Source: Streptomyces odontomachi
GTDB taxonomy: Bacteria; Actinomycetota; Actinomycetes; Streptomycetales; Streptomycetaceae
Direction: 5' to 3'
Assembly: GCF_024435355.1 (NCBI RefSeq)
Contig: NZ_JAMJWG010000017.1
Location: 186,001 to 250,000 of the forward strand
Length of the DNA: 64,000 nt
Numbering within the stretch: position 1 is the stretch's first letter; each line of letters begins with the position of its first letter. Below are positions 53,608 through 62,509 of this stretch, piece after piece. A program made the translations under genes and the position numbers. The notes under the pieces are model-generated. The model searched no databases. It was not told the origin of the DNA and saw only the letters and a list, made by a program, of their open reading frames with translations.

Positions 53608-54876
53608 GTGAGTCAAGGCACGAGCCAGCAGGGCGATCCCGCGGCGAAGCAAGCGGCTGCTGCGGGCCCTTGGTGGGCTGGGTGTGGTCGACAGATCGTG
53701 CTTCTCATTCTTGCTCAAGCGCTGTATCTCTGCTCGTTAAGCGTGGACCTCACCCTCAGCGGGCTCGCCGGCTACAAGCTCGCACCCAGCCCCGACTTAG
53801 CAACGGTTCCCTTTGCCCTGATTACCGTGGGCTCTGCATTCACCACCGGTCTGACCTCGGCGTTCATGGCACGCTACGGGCGAAGGGCCGGTTTTCTTGT
53901 GGGTACCGGTGTGGCCACGATCGGAGGCCTGGTCTCCGTACTCGCTATTGACCGCCATTCGTTCACTCTGTTTTGCTTCGGTGCGTTGTGCATCGGCATC
54001 TACCAGGGATGCGCCGGATACTACCGCTACACCGCCGCAGACCAGGTGGCGGCCGAATACAAGGCACGGGCGATCTCTACCGTCCTGACCGGTGGAATCG
54101 CGGCGGCCATCGCGGGTCCCTTCATCGCGACGGCACTGATGAACGTGACGTCGCACGAGTACGAAGGCTCGTACATCCTTGTCAGTGTCCTTTCCGTCGC
54201 CACGATGGGCATCGTGGCCTTCTTCAAAGACACCAGCACCGGAACCGGGCCCAAGCCCGCGGGTGAGAAGCCGGCCAGCAAGCTGCCGTACTCCGCGATC
54301 GTCCGCCAGCCCGGATTCGCCACCGGTGCGTTCGGCGCAGCCGTCGGCTATTTCTCCATGATGGTCATCATGACCGTCGGGCCCATCGCAGCTGCGCAGC
54401 ACGGCCACAGCGCCGGTGAGCGCACCACGATGATTCAGCTCCACATGGTCGGAATGTATGCGCCGGCGCTCGCGGCCGGCTTCCTCATCCGGACCCTCGG
54501 TGTTCGCTGGCTGCAAATGCTGGGGACCGCGGCAGGCATCCTGGGCGTCATCATCGGCGCCTCCGGCATGGGGCAGGCGAACTTCATCGTGGCACTCAGC
54601 TTCGTGGGTGTCTCGTGGAGCCTGCTGTACATCTCGGGATCCAGCCTGATCGCGACGTCCTACCAGCCGAAGGACAAGGCGCGAAGCCAGGCGTTCGGAG
54701 AGGCGCTCATCATGTCCGCTTCGGCGATCGGGGGGCTCAGCGCAGCTTCACTGCTGGAAAATCTCGGTTGGACAAACCTCAACGTGATCATGTTGGTGCT
54801 GCTCATCGGCTGCGGCATCGTGACGGTGGCTCACGTGGTGCGACACAGGCCGGTGGCCGACGCCACATCCGGCTGA
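53608..54876 (+). CDS. MFS transporter of the isonitrile locus
   Basis: A 422-residue major facilitator with about 12 membrane segments; the first loop has AFMARYGRRAGFLVGTG. The start is GTG 53608 after AAGGGGAG, preferred to TTG 53581. Codon 44 (53737-53739) is TTA, a rare Leu codon in Streptomyces that requires the bldA tRNA. Codon use is less GC-biased than in the neighbours. Because it directly precedes the isonitrile synthase gene, it may export the product or import a precursor. The 54877-55117 gap contains the paired palindromes, so the downstream genes may have their own promoter. Confidence 0.85.
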   Translation: MSQGTSQQGDPAAKQAAAAGPWWAGCGRQIVLLILAQALYLCSLSVDLTLSGLAGYKLAPSPDLATVPFALITVGSAFTTGLTSAFMARYGRRAGFLVGTGVATIGGLVSVLAIDRHSFTLFCFGALCIGIYQGCAGYYRYTAADQVAAEYKARAISTVLTGGIAAAIAGPFIATALMNVTSHEYEGSYILVSVLSVATMGIVAFFKDTSTGTGPKPAGEKPASKLPYSAIVRQPGFATGAFGAAVGYFSMMVIMTVGPIAAAQHGHSAGERTTMIQLHMVGMYAPALAAGFLIRTLGVRWLQMLGTAAGILGVIIGASGMGQANFIVALSFVGVSWSLLYISGSSLIATSYQPKDKARSQAFGEALIMSASAIGGLSAASLLENLGWTNLNVIMLVLLIGCGIVTVAHVVRHRPVADATSG

Positions 54877-54979
54877 TCGCCGGCGCGCACACGGTGCGAC
54901 CAGCACGGTGACCATGCAAGCAGCCCACCGCATTCAACCATTCCCACTGACCGGCGCCGCGAACAAATGACAGGCACGT

Positions 54980-55058
54980 AAACCTGCGAGGGGACACGTG
55001 TGTCCCCAAACGGCCCGTAAGAAAACCTGCGACGGGACACGTGTGTCCCTGAACGGCC
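54980..55058. promoter_or_regulatory. Two tandem palindromic sites, likely operators for the isonitrile genes
   Basis: Two 36-base copies (54980-55015 and 55023-55058, period 43) are identical at 33 positions. Each centres on an inverted repeat: GGGGACAC-GT-GTGTCCCC (54990-55007) and GGGACAC-GT-GTGTCCC (55034-55049). They end about 60 bases before the isonitrile synthase start. The pattern (dyad, duplicated, near four helical turns apart) is typical of cooperative repressor or activator sites. No cognate regulator gene is seen in this part of the window. Confidence 0.65.
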
Positions 55059-55117
55059 GGCAAGGCTTGCCCGGATCAGGGAGGCACCTCTGGTGGAATA
55101 TGAGAAATGGGGGGCTC

Positions 55118-56074
55118 ATGGACAACGTGCAGACGGCTCAAGAAGTCCTGCGATTCATCTTTCGTAACCGACGACTACTTGACCCCGGATCACCGTGTGC
55201 GGAAGAGCCGTGCGAGCAGTGTTTCGCACCGCACTTAACGAAGATCGAGAACTTCATCACCCGTGGAGTTCCGATTCATTTCGTCATCCTGGCCTTCCCG
55301 TCGAAGTCGCCGAACCGCACCAAGGTCCTCGGGCCACTGCCCGACCACGCCGAGTGGGCGTCCGTGGAGTTCCTCCAGTCCATCTGCGAGCAGCTCAGCT
55401 ACTACCACGAGCCCGGCGCCAAGGTCACCATCTGTTCCGACGGCCATGTGTTCGCCGGGGCGGTCGGCATCACGGACGACCAGGCGACGGCCTACCGCGA
55501 CGAGATGGGCGCGATCGTGGCGGCCACCGGAGCCGAGTCCATCGACTTCTTCGGGCTCTCCGACGGCTTCAAGAGCTCCAACTTCGAAGGCATGCGCGCG
55601 ACACTGCTGCGTGACTACGCCGAGCCGATGGACGTGCTGAAGAAGCGGCTGACCGGAGAGGAGAGCGGCCAGGCGCTGTTCAACGGAATCCACCGCTTCC
55701 TGTTCGAGGACGGCGTCGCCATGCAGCCGACACTGAGCCGGAACCGGGTGCGGGAGGACACCAAACGGGACACCTACACCGTCGTCCAGAGCAGCAACGC
55801 CTGGAGCCGGATGGTCGCGGAATGGTTCCCGGAAGCCGTACGCCTGTCGATCCACCCGCAGCCCGCACACTCGGCGAAGCTCGGTTTCCGGTTGCTGAAG
55901 ACCCAGGACACCTGGCTGACGCCCTGGCACGGTGTCGCCCTCGAATCCGCCGACGGGCTCGTCCTCGTGAAGAAGTTCCAGGCTGAGCGTGCGCAGGCCC
56001 GGCTGGTGTGGAGAAACGATCGTCCTAGCCATTACGTCGCACCGCATCTGACCCTGAAGGAGATCGCGCGATGA
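55118..56074 (+). CDS. Isonitrile synthase (PvcA/IsnA/Dit1 family)
   Basis: A 318-residue PvcA-family enzyme. Known members turn the amino group of Tyr or Trp into an isonitrile, using ribulose-5-phosphate as the carbon source. Diagnostic stretches are HFVILAFPSKSPNRTKVLGP, LPDHAEWASVEFLQSICEQL, KVTICSDGHVF and the C-terminal HGVALESADG, all in family order and at normal family length. A CEQCF Cys pair lies near residue 35. Codon 40 (55235-55237) is TTA, implying bldA dependence. ATG 55118 follows a G-run; ATG 55100 is an alternative. The next gene overlaps by 4 bases, as in other pvcA-pvcB pairs. Confidence 0.93.
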   Translation: MDNVQTAQEVLRFIFRNRRLLDPGSPCAEEPCEQCFAPHLTKIENFITRGVPIHFVILAFPSKSPNRTKVLGPLPDHAEWASVEFLQSICEQLSYYHEPGAKVTICSDGHVFAGAVGITDDQATAYRDEMGAIVAATGAESIDFFGLSDGFKSSNFEGMRATLLRDYAEPMDVLKKRLTGEESGQALFNGIHRFLFEDGVAMQPTLSRNRVREDTKRDTYTVVQSSNAWSRMVAEWFPEAVRLSIHPQPAHSAKLGFRLLKTQDTWLTPWHGVALESADGLVLVKKFQAERAQARLVWRNDRPSHYVAPHLTLKEIAR

Positions 56075-56883
56075 CCAGCCCACTGGATGTCTTCGGGAAG
56101 CTGACCGTCGAACCCGTCGAGCCCTTCGGCCTCATGGTGCGGCCGACCGAACCCGGCATCTCCATCACCGACGTGCCCCCGCACACGCTGGCGCGCTGGT
56201 GCGGCGAGGCGAAGGTGCTGGTCCTGCGTGACTTCGAGCCGCTCGACAAGGAGTCCTTCCTCGGCTACGCGCAGTCATGGGGACAGCTGCTGGAGTGGCC
56301 GTTCGGGTACGTGCTCGACCTTCAGGTGCACGAGGACCCCGGCAACTACCTGTTCACTCCCGGACCCGTGCCGTACCACTGGGACGGGGCGTTCGCCGCC
56401 AAGGTGCCCTCGTACATGTTCTTCCACTGCCGGCAGGCACCGACCAGGGGCAGCGGCGGCGCCACCACCTTCTGCGACACCACACGCGTGCTGGAGCAGG
56501 CACCGGACGAGGTGGTGACGCGGTGGAAGGACACGCAGGTCCGCTACGTGACGGAGAAGGTCGCGCACTACGGCGGAGACGTGACCACCCCGCTCAGCTC
56601 CCTGCACCCGATCACACGCGAGCGGGTCATCCGCTTCGCCGAACCGCTGGACCCGGCCGAGTACAAGAATCCGGTGTCCGTCGAGATTCCCGGTCTGGAC
56701 AAGGAATCCCAGGAAGCGCTCATCAGCGATCTGCAACAGCGGCTGTACGAGCCGGACGCCATGTACGCGCACGAATGGGCCGACGGTGACTTCGTACTGG
56801 CCGACAACCACACCGTTCTGCACGGTCGACAGGCCTTCCACGCGGACTCGCCACGGCACATCCAGCGCATTCACATTCTCTAG
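56071..56883 (+). CDS. Fe(II)/2-oxoglutarate oxygenase (PvcB/IsnB-like, TauD fold)
   Basis: A 270-residue TauD-fold oxygenase. The iron triad is visible: H103 and D105 (PYHWDGAF), and H251 in DNHTVLHGRQAF; R262 or R266 should bind 2-oxoglutarate. In characterised pairs PvcB oxidises the amino-acid isonitrile made by PvcA, often with decarboxylation to a vinyl isonitrile. The ATG overlaps the synthase stop (ATGA), so the two are translated together. Whether it desaturates, decarboxylates or hydroxylates here cannot be told from sequence. Confidence 0.92.
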   Translation: MTSPLDVFGKLTVEPVEPFGLMVRPTEPGISITDVPPHTLARWCGEAKVLVLRDFEPLDKESFLGYAQSWGQLLEWPFGYVLDLQVHEDPGNYLFTPGPVPYHWDGAFAAKVPSYMFFHCRQAPTRGSGGATTFCDTTRVLEQAPDEVVTRWKDTQVRYVTEKVAHYGGDVTTPLSSLHPITRERVIRFAEPLDPAEYKNPVSVEIPGLDKESQEALISDLQQRLYEPDAMYAHEWADGDFVLADNHTVLHGRQAFHADSPRHIQRIHIL

Positions 56884-56984
56884 GAATGCACGCCGTGTTT
56901 CCCCGGCCCAGCTCGCCCCAAAGGGCCCCTTTCCCGACCCCTCCGTCACGTGAGCCGCACTCTTGACACGGTAGGAGAAACAAC

Positions 56985-58796
56985 GTGAGTAAAGTCGACC
57001 AGCCGGACTATGACGTCGTGATCATGGGTGGGGGCCCCGCGGGTTCGACGCTCGGCGCGCTGCTTGCCGGTCGTCACGGACGCAAGGTCGCGATCTTCGA
57101 GAAGGAGCGGTTCCCGCGCGAGCACATCGGAGAGTCCTTCGCCCACCCGATCATCCCGGTCCTCGAAGAGAGCGGCGCGCTGGCCAAGGTTCTCGCCAGC
57201 GACTGCTGGGTCAAGAAGTACGGCGGCATCTTCAAGTGGGACGAGGGTGATCCGTCGACGGCGTTCTTCGACCACGCCAACTGGCTCGACGACGGTGTCC
57301 ACCGCTGGGCCATGCACGTGGACCGTGCGGAGTTCGACCACATACTGCTGCGGCACGCCGCCGACTGCGGGGTCGACGTCTTCGAGGAGTCGACGGTCGA
57401 CGCCTTCAGCGCCGGGCCCGAGCACAGCACGATCACGCTCAAGGACGGGCGGACCGTCACCACCAGGCTCTTCGCCGACGCCTCCGGCAGGCGCAACCCC
57501 ATCACCACGGGCGGCAAGCGCGCCTGGCTCTCGAGCTATCGCAACCTCGCGATCTGGCAGCACTTCATCGGCTGCCGGACCGTCCAGGACCTGGACGAAC
57601 CCTGGAACGTGTTCCACCCCTCCAACATCTCCGCCATCGGCTGCTTCGCCTTCAAGGACGGCTGGTGCTGGTTCATCCCGATCCGCAAGATGATCGACGG
57701 CGAGCGCAAGACGGTGCACTCCGTCGGCATCGTCACCAGCCCGGAAGTCCTCAAGGAGACCGACTACACCGACCCCGAGGTCTTCCTCGCAGCGGTCCGG
57801 AACGTTCCGCTGCTCAGCGAACTCGTCCAGGACGCCGAGCCGGTCAAGGAGAAGATGTCGACGGCGACCAACTACTCGATGATCAACGACCAGTTTGCCG
57901 ACTTCGACGAACGGTGGATGCTGGTCGGTGACAGCTCGTACTTCGTCGACCCGCTCTTCTCGTCCGGCGTGGCCTTCGCCGTGGCCCAGGCATCCGCGGC
58001 GGCGCTGGTCATGAACACCACGCTCGACGGACGCCTGCCGGACACGGAGGCCAGGGACCTCTGGCTCGACTACGACCGCGGCTGGCACGGCATGGCGGAA
58101 ACCTATGCGCTCTCGATCGACCAGTGGTACCACGACATCGCCAAGAACCACCCGGACGGGATCTACTGGCGCACCCGCGGCACGGCCATCGACCTCGACC
58201 TGCGGGAGCGGTCCTTCCAGGCCCTGCTCAACACGGCCTTCACGCCCGACCTCCTCCAGGTGCTGACCCGCGGCACCCGACGCAGGTCGGACCTGTCGCC
58301 CGAGGGGAACTTCCGGCGGGCCGAAGTCCTCGCCGATCCCGGAGACGTGGCACCGGAGCAGCTCGTCCGCCTCGCACCGGGCGCACGGATGCGGGACTCC
58401 GTCGCGCTCGACGTGCCCGGGTTCAAGGCGTTCATCCCGCCGCCGCCGTTCGAGATCCCGGAGGAAGCCAAGCCGGCGGTCTCCGAGTACTGGCGCAACG
58501 TCATAGCCCACCAGGAATCCGTGCCGCCCCCGCACGGGACACCCGTTCCATGCCAGCGGTTCTACCTCGACGGCGCGCCACCCGAGGAGCATGTGGCCGG
58601 CATCAACGAGCGCGACGGCAGCGCCGACCTGTGGAAGCTCCTGGAGACCGGCCCGATCAGCTACCAGGAACTGGCGGGCGGGGTGAGCGAGGCGACACTC
58701 GGCGTGCTGCGCCGGCTGCTGCGGGCGGGCATCGTCGTGGTGGACGGGCAGCCGGAGCAGGCGGGCGATCCCGAGAAGACCGAGGTGCCCGGATGA
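56985..58796 (+). CDS. Flavin-dependent halogenase-like oxidoreductase with C-terminal extension
   Basis: A 603-residue flavoprotein. FAD site GGGPAGS (15-21), the family GES motif at 49-51, VKKYGGIFKW (76-85), the halogenase hallmark WCWFIP (227-232) and DPLFSSGVAFA (about 323-333) are all present. This matches FADH2-dependent halogenases of the phenol/pyrrole or carrier-bound-substrate branch more than Trp halogenases. The last ~110 residues (after the LLQVLTRGTRRR region) are extra and end in a small helical segment, LRRLLRAGIVVVDG, that looks winged-helix-like. A chlorinated product, or an oxygenation by a halogenase fold, is expected. ATG of the next gene overlaps its stop. Preceded by GGAGAAACAAC. 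Confidence 0.85.
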   Translation: MSKVDQPDYDVVIMGGGPAGSTLGALLAGRHGRKVAIFEKERFPREHIGESFAHPIIPVLEESGALAKVLASDCWVKKYGGIFKWDEGDPSTAFFDHANWLDDGVHRWAMHVDRAEFDHILLRHAADCGVDVFEESTVDAFSAGPEHSTITLKDGRTVTTRLFADASGRRNPITTGGKRAWLSSYRNLAIWQHFIGCRTVQDLDEPWNVFHPSNISAIGCFAFKDGWCWFIPIRKMIDGERKTVHSVGIVTSPEVLKETDYTDPEVFLAAVRNVPLLSELVQDAEPVKEKMSTATNYSMINDQFADFDERWMLVGDSSYFVDPLFSSGVAFAVAQASAAALVMNTTLDGRLPDTEARDLWLDYDRGWHGMAETYALSIDQWYHDIAKNHPDGIYWRTRGTAIDLDLRERSFQALLNTAFTPDLLQVLTRGTRRRSDLSPEGNFRRAEVLADPGDVAPEQLVRLAPGARMRDSVALDVPGFKAFIPPPPFEIPEEAKPAVSEYWRNVIAHQESVPPPHGTPVPCQRFYLDGAPPEEHVAGINERDGSADLWKLLETGPISYQELAGGVSEATLGVLRRLLRAGIVVVDGQPEQAGDPEKTEVPG

Positions 58797-60271
58797 GCGC
58801 CTCGGAGGCCATCAGCGGATGGCGGGAGATCGTCGGCGAGGAGCACATCGCCAGCGGGGCGGCGCTCGCCGACCTGGAAGCCAACGTCTCGGCGTTCCCG
58901 GCCCGCACCGTCGTCGCTGTGGTGCGGCCCGGGGACCCGGGCGAGGTCGAGGAGATCGTCCGGATCGCCCGCGCGCACCGGGTGCCGCTCTACCCGATCA
59001 GCACCGGACGCAACTGGGGCCTCGGCTCGCGCCAGCCCGTCCAGGACGGCTGCGCGATCGTGGACCTCTCCCGGCTCAACCGGATCCGCGAGGTCGACGA
59101 GTCGGCCCGCTACGCCATCGTGGAGCCGGGCGTCACCCAGGCTCAGCTGGCCGCCTACCTGGAGAAACACGCCCCGACCACCGCGCTCAACGTCACCGGC
59201 TCCTCACCGAACTCGTCCGTCCTGGGCAATCTGCTCGAACGCGGCACCGGATTCCGGCGGCACCGCACCGAGGAGGTGCGAGGACTCGAGGTGGTCCTCG
59301 GCACCGGGCAGCTGATGCGTACGGGGCTCTGGGCGGGCGACGGGCCACGGCAGCTCCACCACTACCGCACCGGTCTCGGCCCGAACCTGGACGCCCTGTT
59401 CACCCAGTCGAACCTGGGCATCGTCACGGCGGCGGTCGTCGATCTCGTGCCGCGCCGCGACGACCTGAGGATGCTCATGCTGAGCTTCCCCGACCACCAC
59501 CTCGCCGACGTGGTCGACGGCGTACGGAAGCTGTTCGTGCAGGGCACCCTCCGTTCCCTCGTGCACATCTTCAACGACAAGCGCATCCTGGCCATGACGA
59601 ACAGCCACGAGGTCACCACCTGGACCGGCCTCGTCGCCGTGGACGGCACCTCCGCCCAGGTCGACCTGGCCGTGGCGGAAGCGCGCAGCGTCCTCGAAAG
59701 CGGGAAGGGCGCCGAGGTGACCGTGGTCGATCAGGCCATGGCCACGGGCGCGAACGCGGATCAACTGATCAGCGGCCTCTTCTCGGTGCACTCGGGAAAG
59801 CCGTCCACGGCCTTCCTCGAGGGCATGTTCCGCTCGGTGCCGGGGATGGAGCCGCCGGAGGACCTGGACGATGCGGACAACACCGCTCTGGGCTACCTCG
59901 CCTGCATGCCCGTGGTGGCCGTCGAGGGGCGGACCGCCCGCGAACTGGTCGACCTCGTCGAGGAGATCTGCACCGCTCACGACATCTTCCCGGCCGTCGC
60001 GGTCAACCCCACGGGAGCGGACTACGCGGAAGTCGTGGTCAACCTCTACTTCGACCGCACCGATGCGGCGGAGACCGCTGCCGCGCATTCCTGCAACCGC
60101 GAACTCCACCGGCGCCTCTACGAGAACGGCTTCCGTTTCTACCGTGTCGACATCGAGAACATGCCCTATCTGACGGATGTCGACAGCGGTCCCTGGGCCG
60201 CCGTTCAACTGATCAAATCGGCTTTCGACCCCGACCACATTCTGGCTCCGGGACGCTACTGCCCTTCCTGA
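58793..60271 (+). CDS. FAD-linked oxidase of the vanillyl-alcohol-oxidase/4-cresol-dehydrogenase type
   Basis: A 492-residue VAO-fold flavoprotein. The PCMH FAD-binding domain is about 35-220, with VPLYPISTGRNWGLGSR (about 61-77) binding the flavin pyrophosphate and LNVTGSSPNSSVLGNLLERG (about 127-146) lining the pocket. The C-terminal cap and the SAFDPDHILAPGRY ending are typical. Characterised relatives oxidise para-alkyl phenols, which would suit a tyrosine-derived intermediate. Start ATG 58793 overlaps the stop of the halogenase-like gene; the longer open frame upstream is a shadow. Confidence 0.88.
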   Translation: MSASEAISGWREIVGEEHIASGAALADLEANVSAFPARTVVAVVRPGDPGEVEEIVRIARAHRVPLYPISTGRNWGLGSRQPVQDGCAIVDLSRLNRIREVDESARYAIVEPGVTQAQLAAYLEKHAPTTALNVTGSSPNSSVLGNLLERGTGFRRHRTEEVRGLEVVLGTGQLMRTGLWAGDGPRQLHHYRTGLGPNLDALFTQSNLGIVTAAVVDLVPRRDDLRMLMLSFPDHHLADVVDGVRKLFVQGTLRSLVHIFNDKRILAMTNSHEVTTWTGLVAVDGTSAQVDLAVAEARSVLESGKGAEVTVVDQAMATGANADQLISGLFSVHSGKPSTAFLEGMFRSVPGMEPPEDLDDADNTALGYLACMPVVAVEGRTARELVDLVEEICTAHDIFPAVAVNPTGADYAEVVVNLYFDRTDAAETAAAHSCNRELHRRLYENGFRFYRVDIENMPYLTDVDSGPWAAVQLIKSAFDPDHILAPGRYCPS

Positions 60272-60338
60272 TCACCTCATCCTGATCACCCCATTCTGCT
60301 CACCTCATCCCTATCCCTTCATCTCTTCATCTCTTCAT
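60269..60338. repeat. Pyrimidine-rich 14-base tandem repeat
   Basis: Five imperfect 14-base units, starting in the VAO-gene stop codon: TGATCACCTCATCC (60269), TGATCACCCCATTC (60283), TGCTCACCTCATCC (60297), CTATCCCTTCATCT (60311), CTTCATCTCTTCAT (60325). The period is clear and nearly every unit ends in CAT plus a pyrimidine. It separates the oxidase and monooxygenase genes. Confidence 0.6.
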
Positions 60339-60403
60339 TGGCGCACAGGGCCGGAGGACGGACCGGTGCGGGAGATTGCCGACGCAAGCGAGAGGGTGGA
60401 TCG

Positions 60404-61546
60404 ATGCTCTTTTCAGTGACGTTCCATGGCCAGATGGCGGATCCGGCAGATGAACACGAGATCCTTCGTCACTGTGTCGACCAGGCCGTGCTCGCTGACC
60501 AGGTCGGCTTCGACCGGGTGTGGGCGGTCGAGCACCACGGGCTGCAATGGTGCTCGCACATGAGCGCCCCGGAAGTGTTCCTGGCGACGGTCGCCGCGCG
60601 CACCAGCCGCATCCGCATCGGCCACGGTGTGGTGTGCCTGCCCTTCGCCTTCAACCACCCGGTGCGGGCGGCGGAGCGTGCGGCGATGCTCGACGTGTTG
60701 TCCGACGGCCGGCTCGACCTCGGAGTCGGCCGCGGAGCGACCGAGGTGGAGACGTCGCTCTTCGGGGTGGATCCGGAACGCACCTATGCGGAGCTCGACG
60801 AGGGGCTGCGGATCATCGCGTCCGCGTGGCGGGACGACGCCCTCGAATGGCACGGCCCCCTGCTGGACGTCGGCCCGCGCCGGCTGGTGCCCCAACCGGT
60901 GCAGCTGCCGCACCCACCGCTGTTCCTGGCCTGTAGCCGCCAGGAGACGGTGGAGCTGGCGGCCGAATACGGCATCGGCGCGCTCGTGATGGGGTTCGGC
61001 GGCGTCGAAGAGGTGCGCAAGCTCCGCAAGGTGTACGACGACGCGATCGCCTCGCGCTCCACCGAACGGCTGGTCTCCACGGAGGTCAACGATCACCTGG
61101 CGGCGCTCTGCCCGACGGTCGTGCTCGAGGACGGGCAGCGTGCGCTCGAGATCGGGCTACGCGGCCAGCGGTTCTTCGCCCAGGCGATCGGCCACTACTA
61201 CATGGGGCGGCCACGGCCGGACGAGTCGATCGACCCGGTGACCCGGCAACCCGGCCGCCCGGACCTCGACGCCGACCAGACACGCGCCATGGACCGTGCA
61301 CGCGACGCCCAGGTCGCCTTCCTCAACGAGGCCCGCATTCCGGCGGACCCGACCACGCTCGGCGTCTTCAACACCGAGCACGCCTACGGAACCCCGGACC
61401 AGGCCATCCGCTATGTCGAGCAGCTCCAGGAGGCCGGCGCCGACGAGGTGATCTGCCTCGTCCAGATGGGGACCGTGCCGCCCGAGGCAAGCCTGGAGAC
61501 CATTCGCATGTGGGGCGAGCACGTCATTCCGCACTTCCGCCGCTGA
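60404..61546 (+). CDS. Luciferase-like FMN-dependent monooxygenase
   Basis: A 380-residue LLM-class flavoprotein of the bacterial luciferase alkanal-monooxygenase group: FDRVWAVEHHGLQWCSHM near the start, IRIGHGVVCLPFAFNHPVR, LDVLSDGRLDLGVGRG, and LFLACSRQETVELAAEYG. It uses FMNH2 and O2, and the FMN reductase at 62510 is its probable partner. It would oxygenate or N-hydroxylate an intermediate. Start at ATG 60404 after GAGAGGGTGGA; open sequence upstream is not family-like. Distinct from the NRPS-operon LLM enzyme at 43787. Confidence 0.88.
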   Translation: MLFSVTFHGQMADPADEHEILRHCVDQAVLADQVGFDRVWAVEHHGLQWCSHMSAPEVFLATVAARTSRIRIGHGVVCLPFAFNHPVRAAERAAMLDVLSDGRLDLGVGRGATEVETSLFGVDPERTYAELDEGLRIIASAWRDDALEWHGPLLDVGPRRLVPQPVQLPHPPLFLACSRQETVELAAEYGIGALVMGFGGVEEVRKLRKVYDDAIASRSTERLVSTEVNDHLAALCPTVVLEDGQRALEIGLRGQRFFAQAIGHYYMGRPRPDESIDPVTRQPGRPDLDADQTRAMDRARDAQVAFLNEARIPADPTTLGVFNTEHAYGTPDQAIRYVEQLQEAGADEVICLVQMGTVPPEASLETIRMWGEHVIPHFRR

Positions 61547-61611
61547 ATTCCGCTCCCCGCCAAGTCATTCGACTCGACCTGTTACACCTTCCGCAGCAAA
61601 AGGAGTGCGCC

Positions 61612-62454
61612 ATGGCAAGCAAGGACTTCGACATCCGGCTGTCATCCGGGAACGTGCGCGTCAGGCGCTGGGGAAGTGAGGACAGGCCGCCGGTCTTCGG
61701 GGTCTCCGGCCTGACCGCCAACCTCGTGTGCTTCGAGCCACTGGGTGCGGCGCTCGAGGAAGCGGGCTTCCAGCTGCTCGCGCACGACATGCGCGGCCGC
61801 GGCGTCAGCGACAACACGGCGCCGGGCAGCTACGGGTGGCCGTCGCACGCCCGCGACATCCTCGCGATAGCGGACGAGCTGGGCATCGAGCAGTTCGACT
61901 ACATCGGCTGGTCGACCGGGAGCCTCATCGGGCTCCACATCAACCGGATGGCCCCGGGCCGGCTCCGCCGGCTCGTGCTGCTCGACCAGGTCGCCGCCGC
62001 TCCGCCCGGCGTCCAGGAGGTCGCAGGGGCGGTGATCGACCGGCTGGGCGAGACCGTCCCGTCGCTTCCCGGGTACATCGAGGCCGTGCGGAACATGGGC
62101 CTGATCAGGCCATGGGCCGATATGTGGGCGACGTACCTGGCCTACGAGATGGAGGAGGTGCCCGGCGGATACCGTTCGCGCACCTCGAAGGAGGCCATCC
62201 TCGAGGACTTCGAATGGGACCTCCACCATGACGGGCGTGACCTCTGGACCGATGTGCGCTGCCCGATCCTGCTGGTGCGCGGCATGCAGTCACTGACCCC
62301 GACGAGCGGTCTCGTGGTCCCCGAGGACATGTTCCAGGACTTCATGAAGGCCCTGCCGGACACCGAGGTCCTCGAACTCGACCACGCACACTACGGAGTC
62401 GGCACCAGCCCGAAGACGGGCGCGGCCGTCGTGGAGTTCTTCTCCCGTCCGTAG
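61612..62454 (+). CDS. Alpha/beta hydrolase
   Basis: A 280-residue alpha/beta hydrolase. Oxyanion region VSGLTANLVCFEPL, then AHDMRGRGVSDN, the nucleophile elbow GWSTGS (about 101-106, Ser103 or nearby) and a late DHAHYGVG with the catalytic His. The acid is probably in VRCPILLVRGMQS. ATG 61612 has AAAGGAG eight bases upstream. It may hydrolyse an ester, lactone or thioester in the pathway, or a C-C bond as in MhpC-type members; the sequence does not say which. Confidence 0.87.
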   Translation: MASKDFDIRLSSGNVRVRRWGSEDRPPVFGVSGLTANLVCFEPLGAALEEAGFQLLAHDMRGRGVSDNTAPGSYGWPSHARDILAIADELGIEQFDYIGWSTGSLIGLHINRMAPGRLRRLVLLDQVAAAPPGVQEVAGAVIDRLGETVPSLPGYIEAVRNMGLIRPWADMWATYLAYEMEEVPGGYRSRTSKEAILEDFEWDLHHDGRDLWTDVRCPILLVRGMQSLTPTSGLVVPEDMFQDFMKALPDTEVLELDHAHYGVGTSPKTGAAVVEFFSRP

Positions 62455-62509
62455 CCGCGCGGCCGAGACGAAAACCAGTACCCGGGCCGGTGAATCGAGG
62501 GGGACGCCG

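Noticed and set aside
56918..56940. AAAGGGCCCCTTTC behind the PvcB-like gene as a terminator
   Set aside because: A palindrome, but with only one base between its arms, so it cannot form a hairpin loop; not called.
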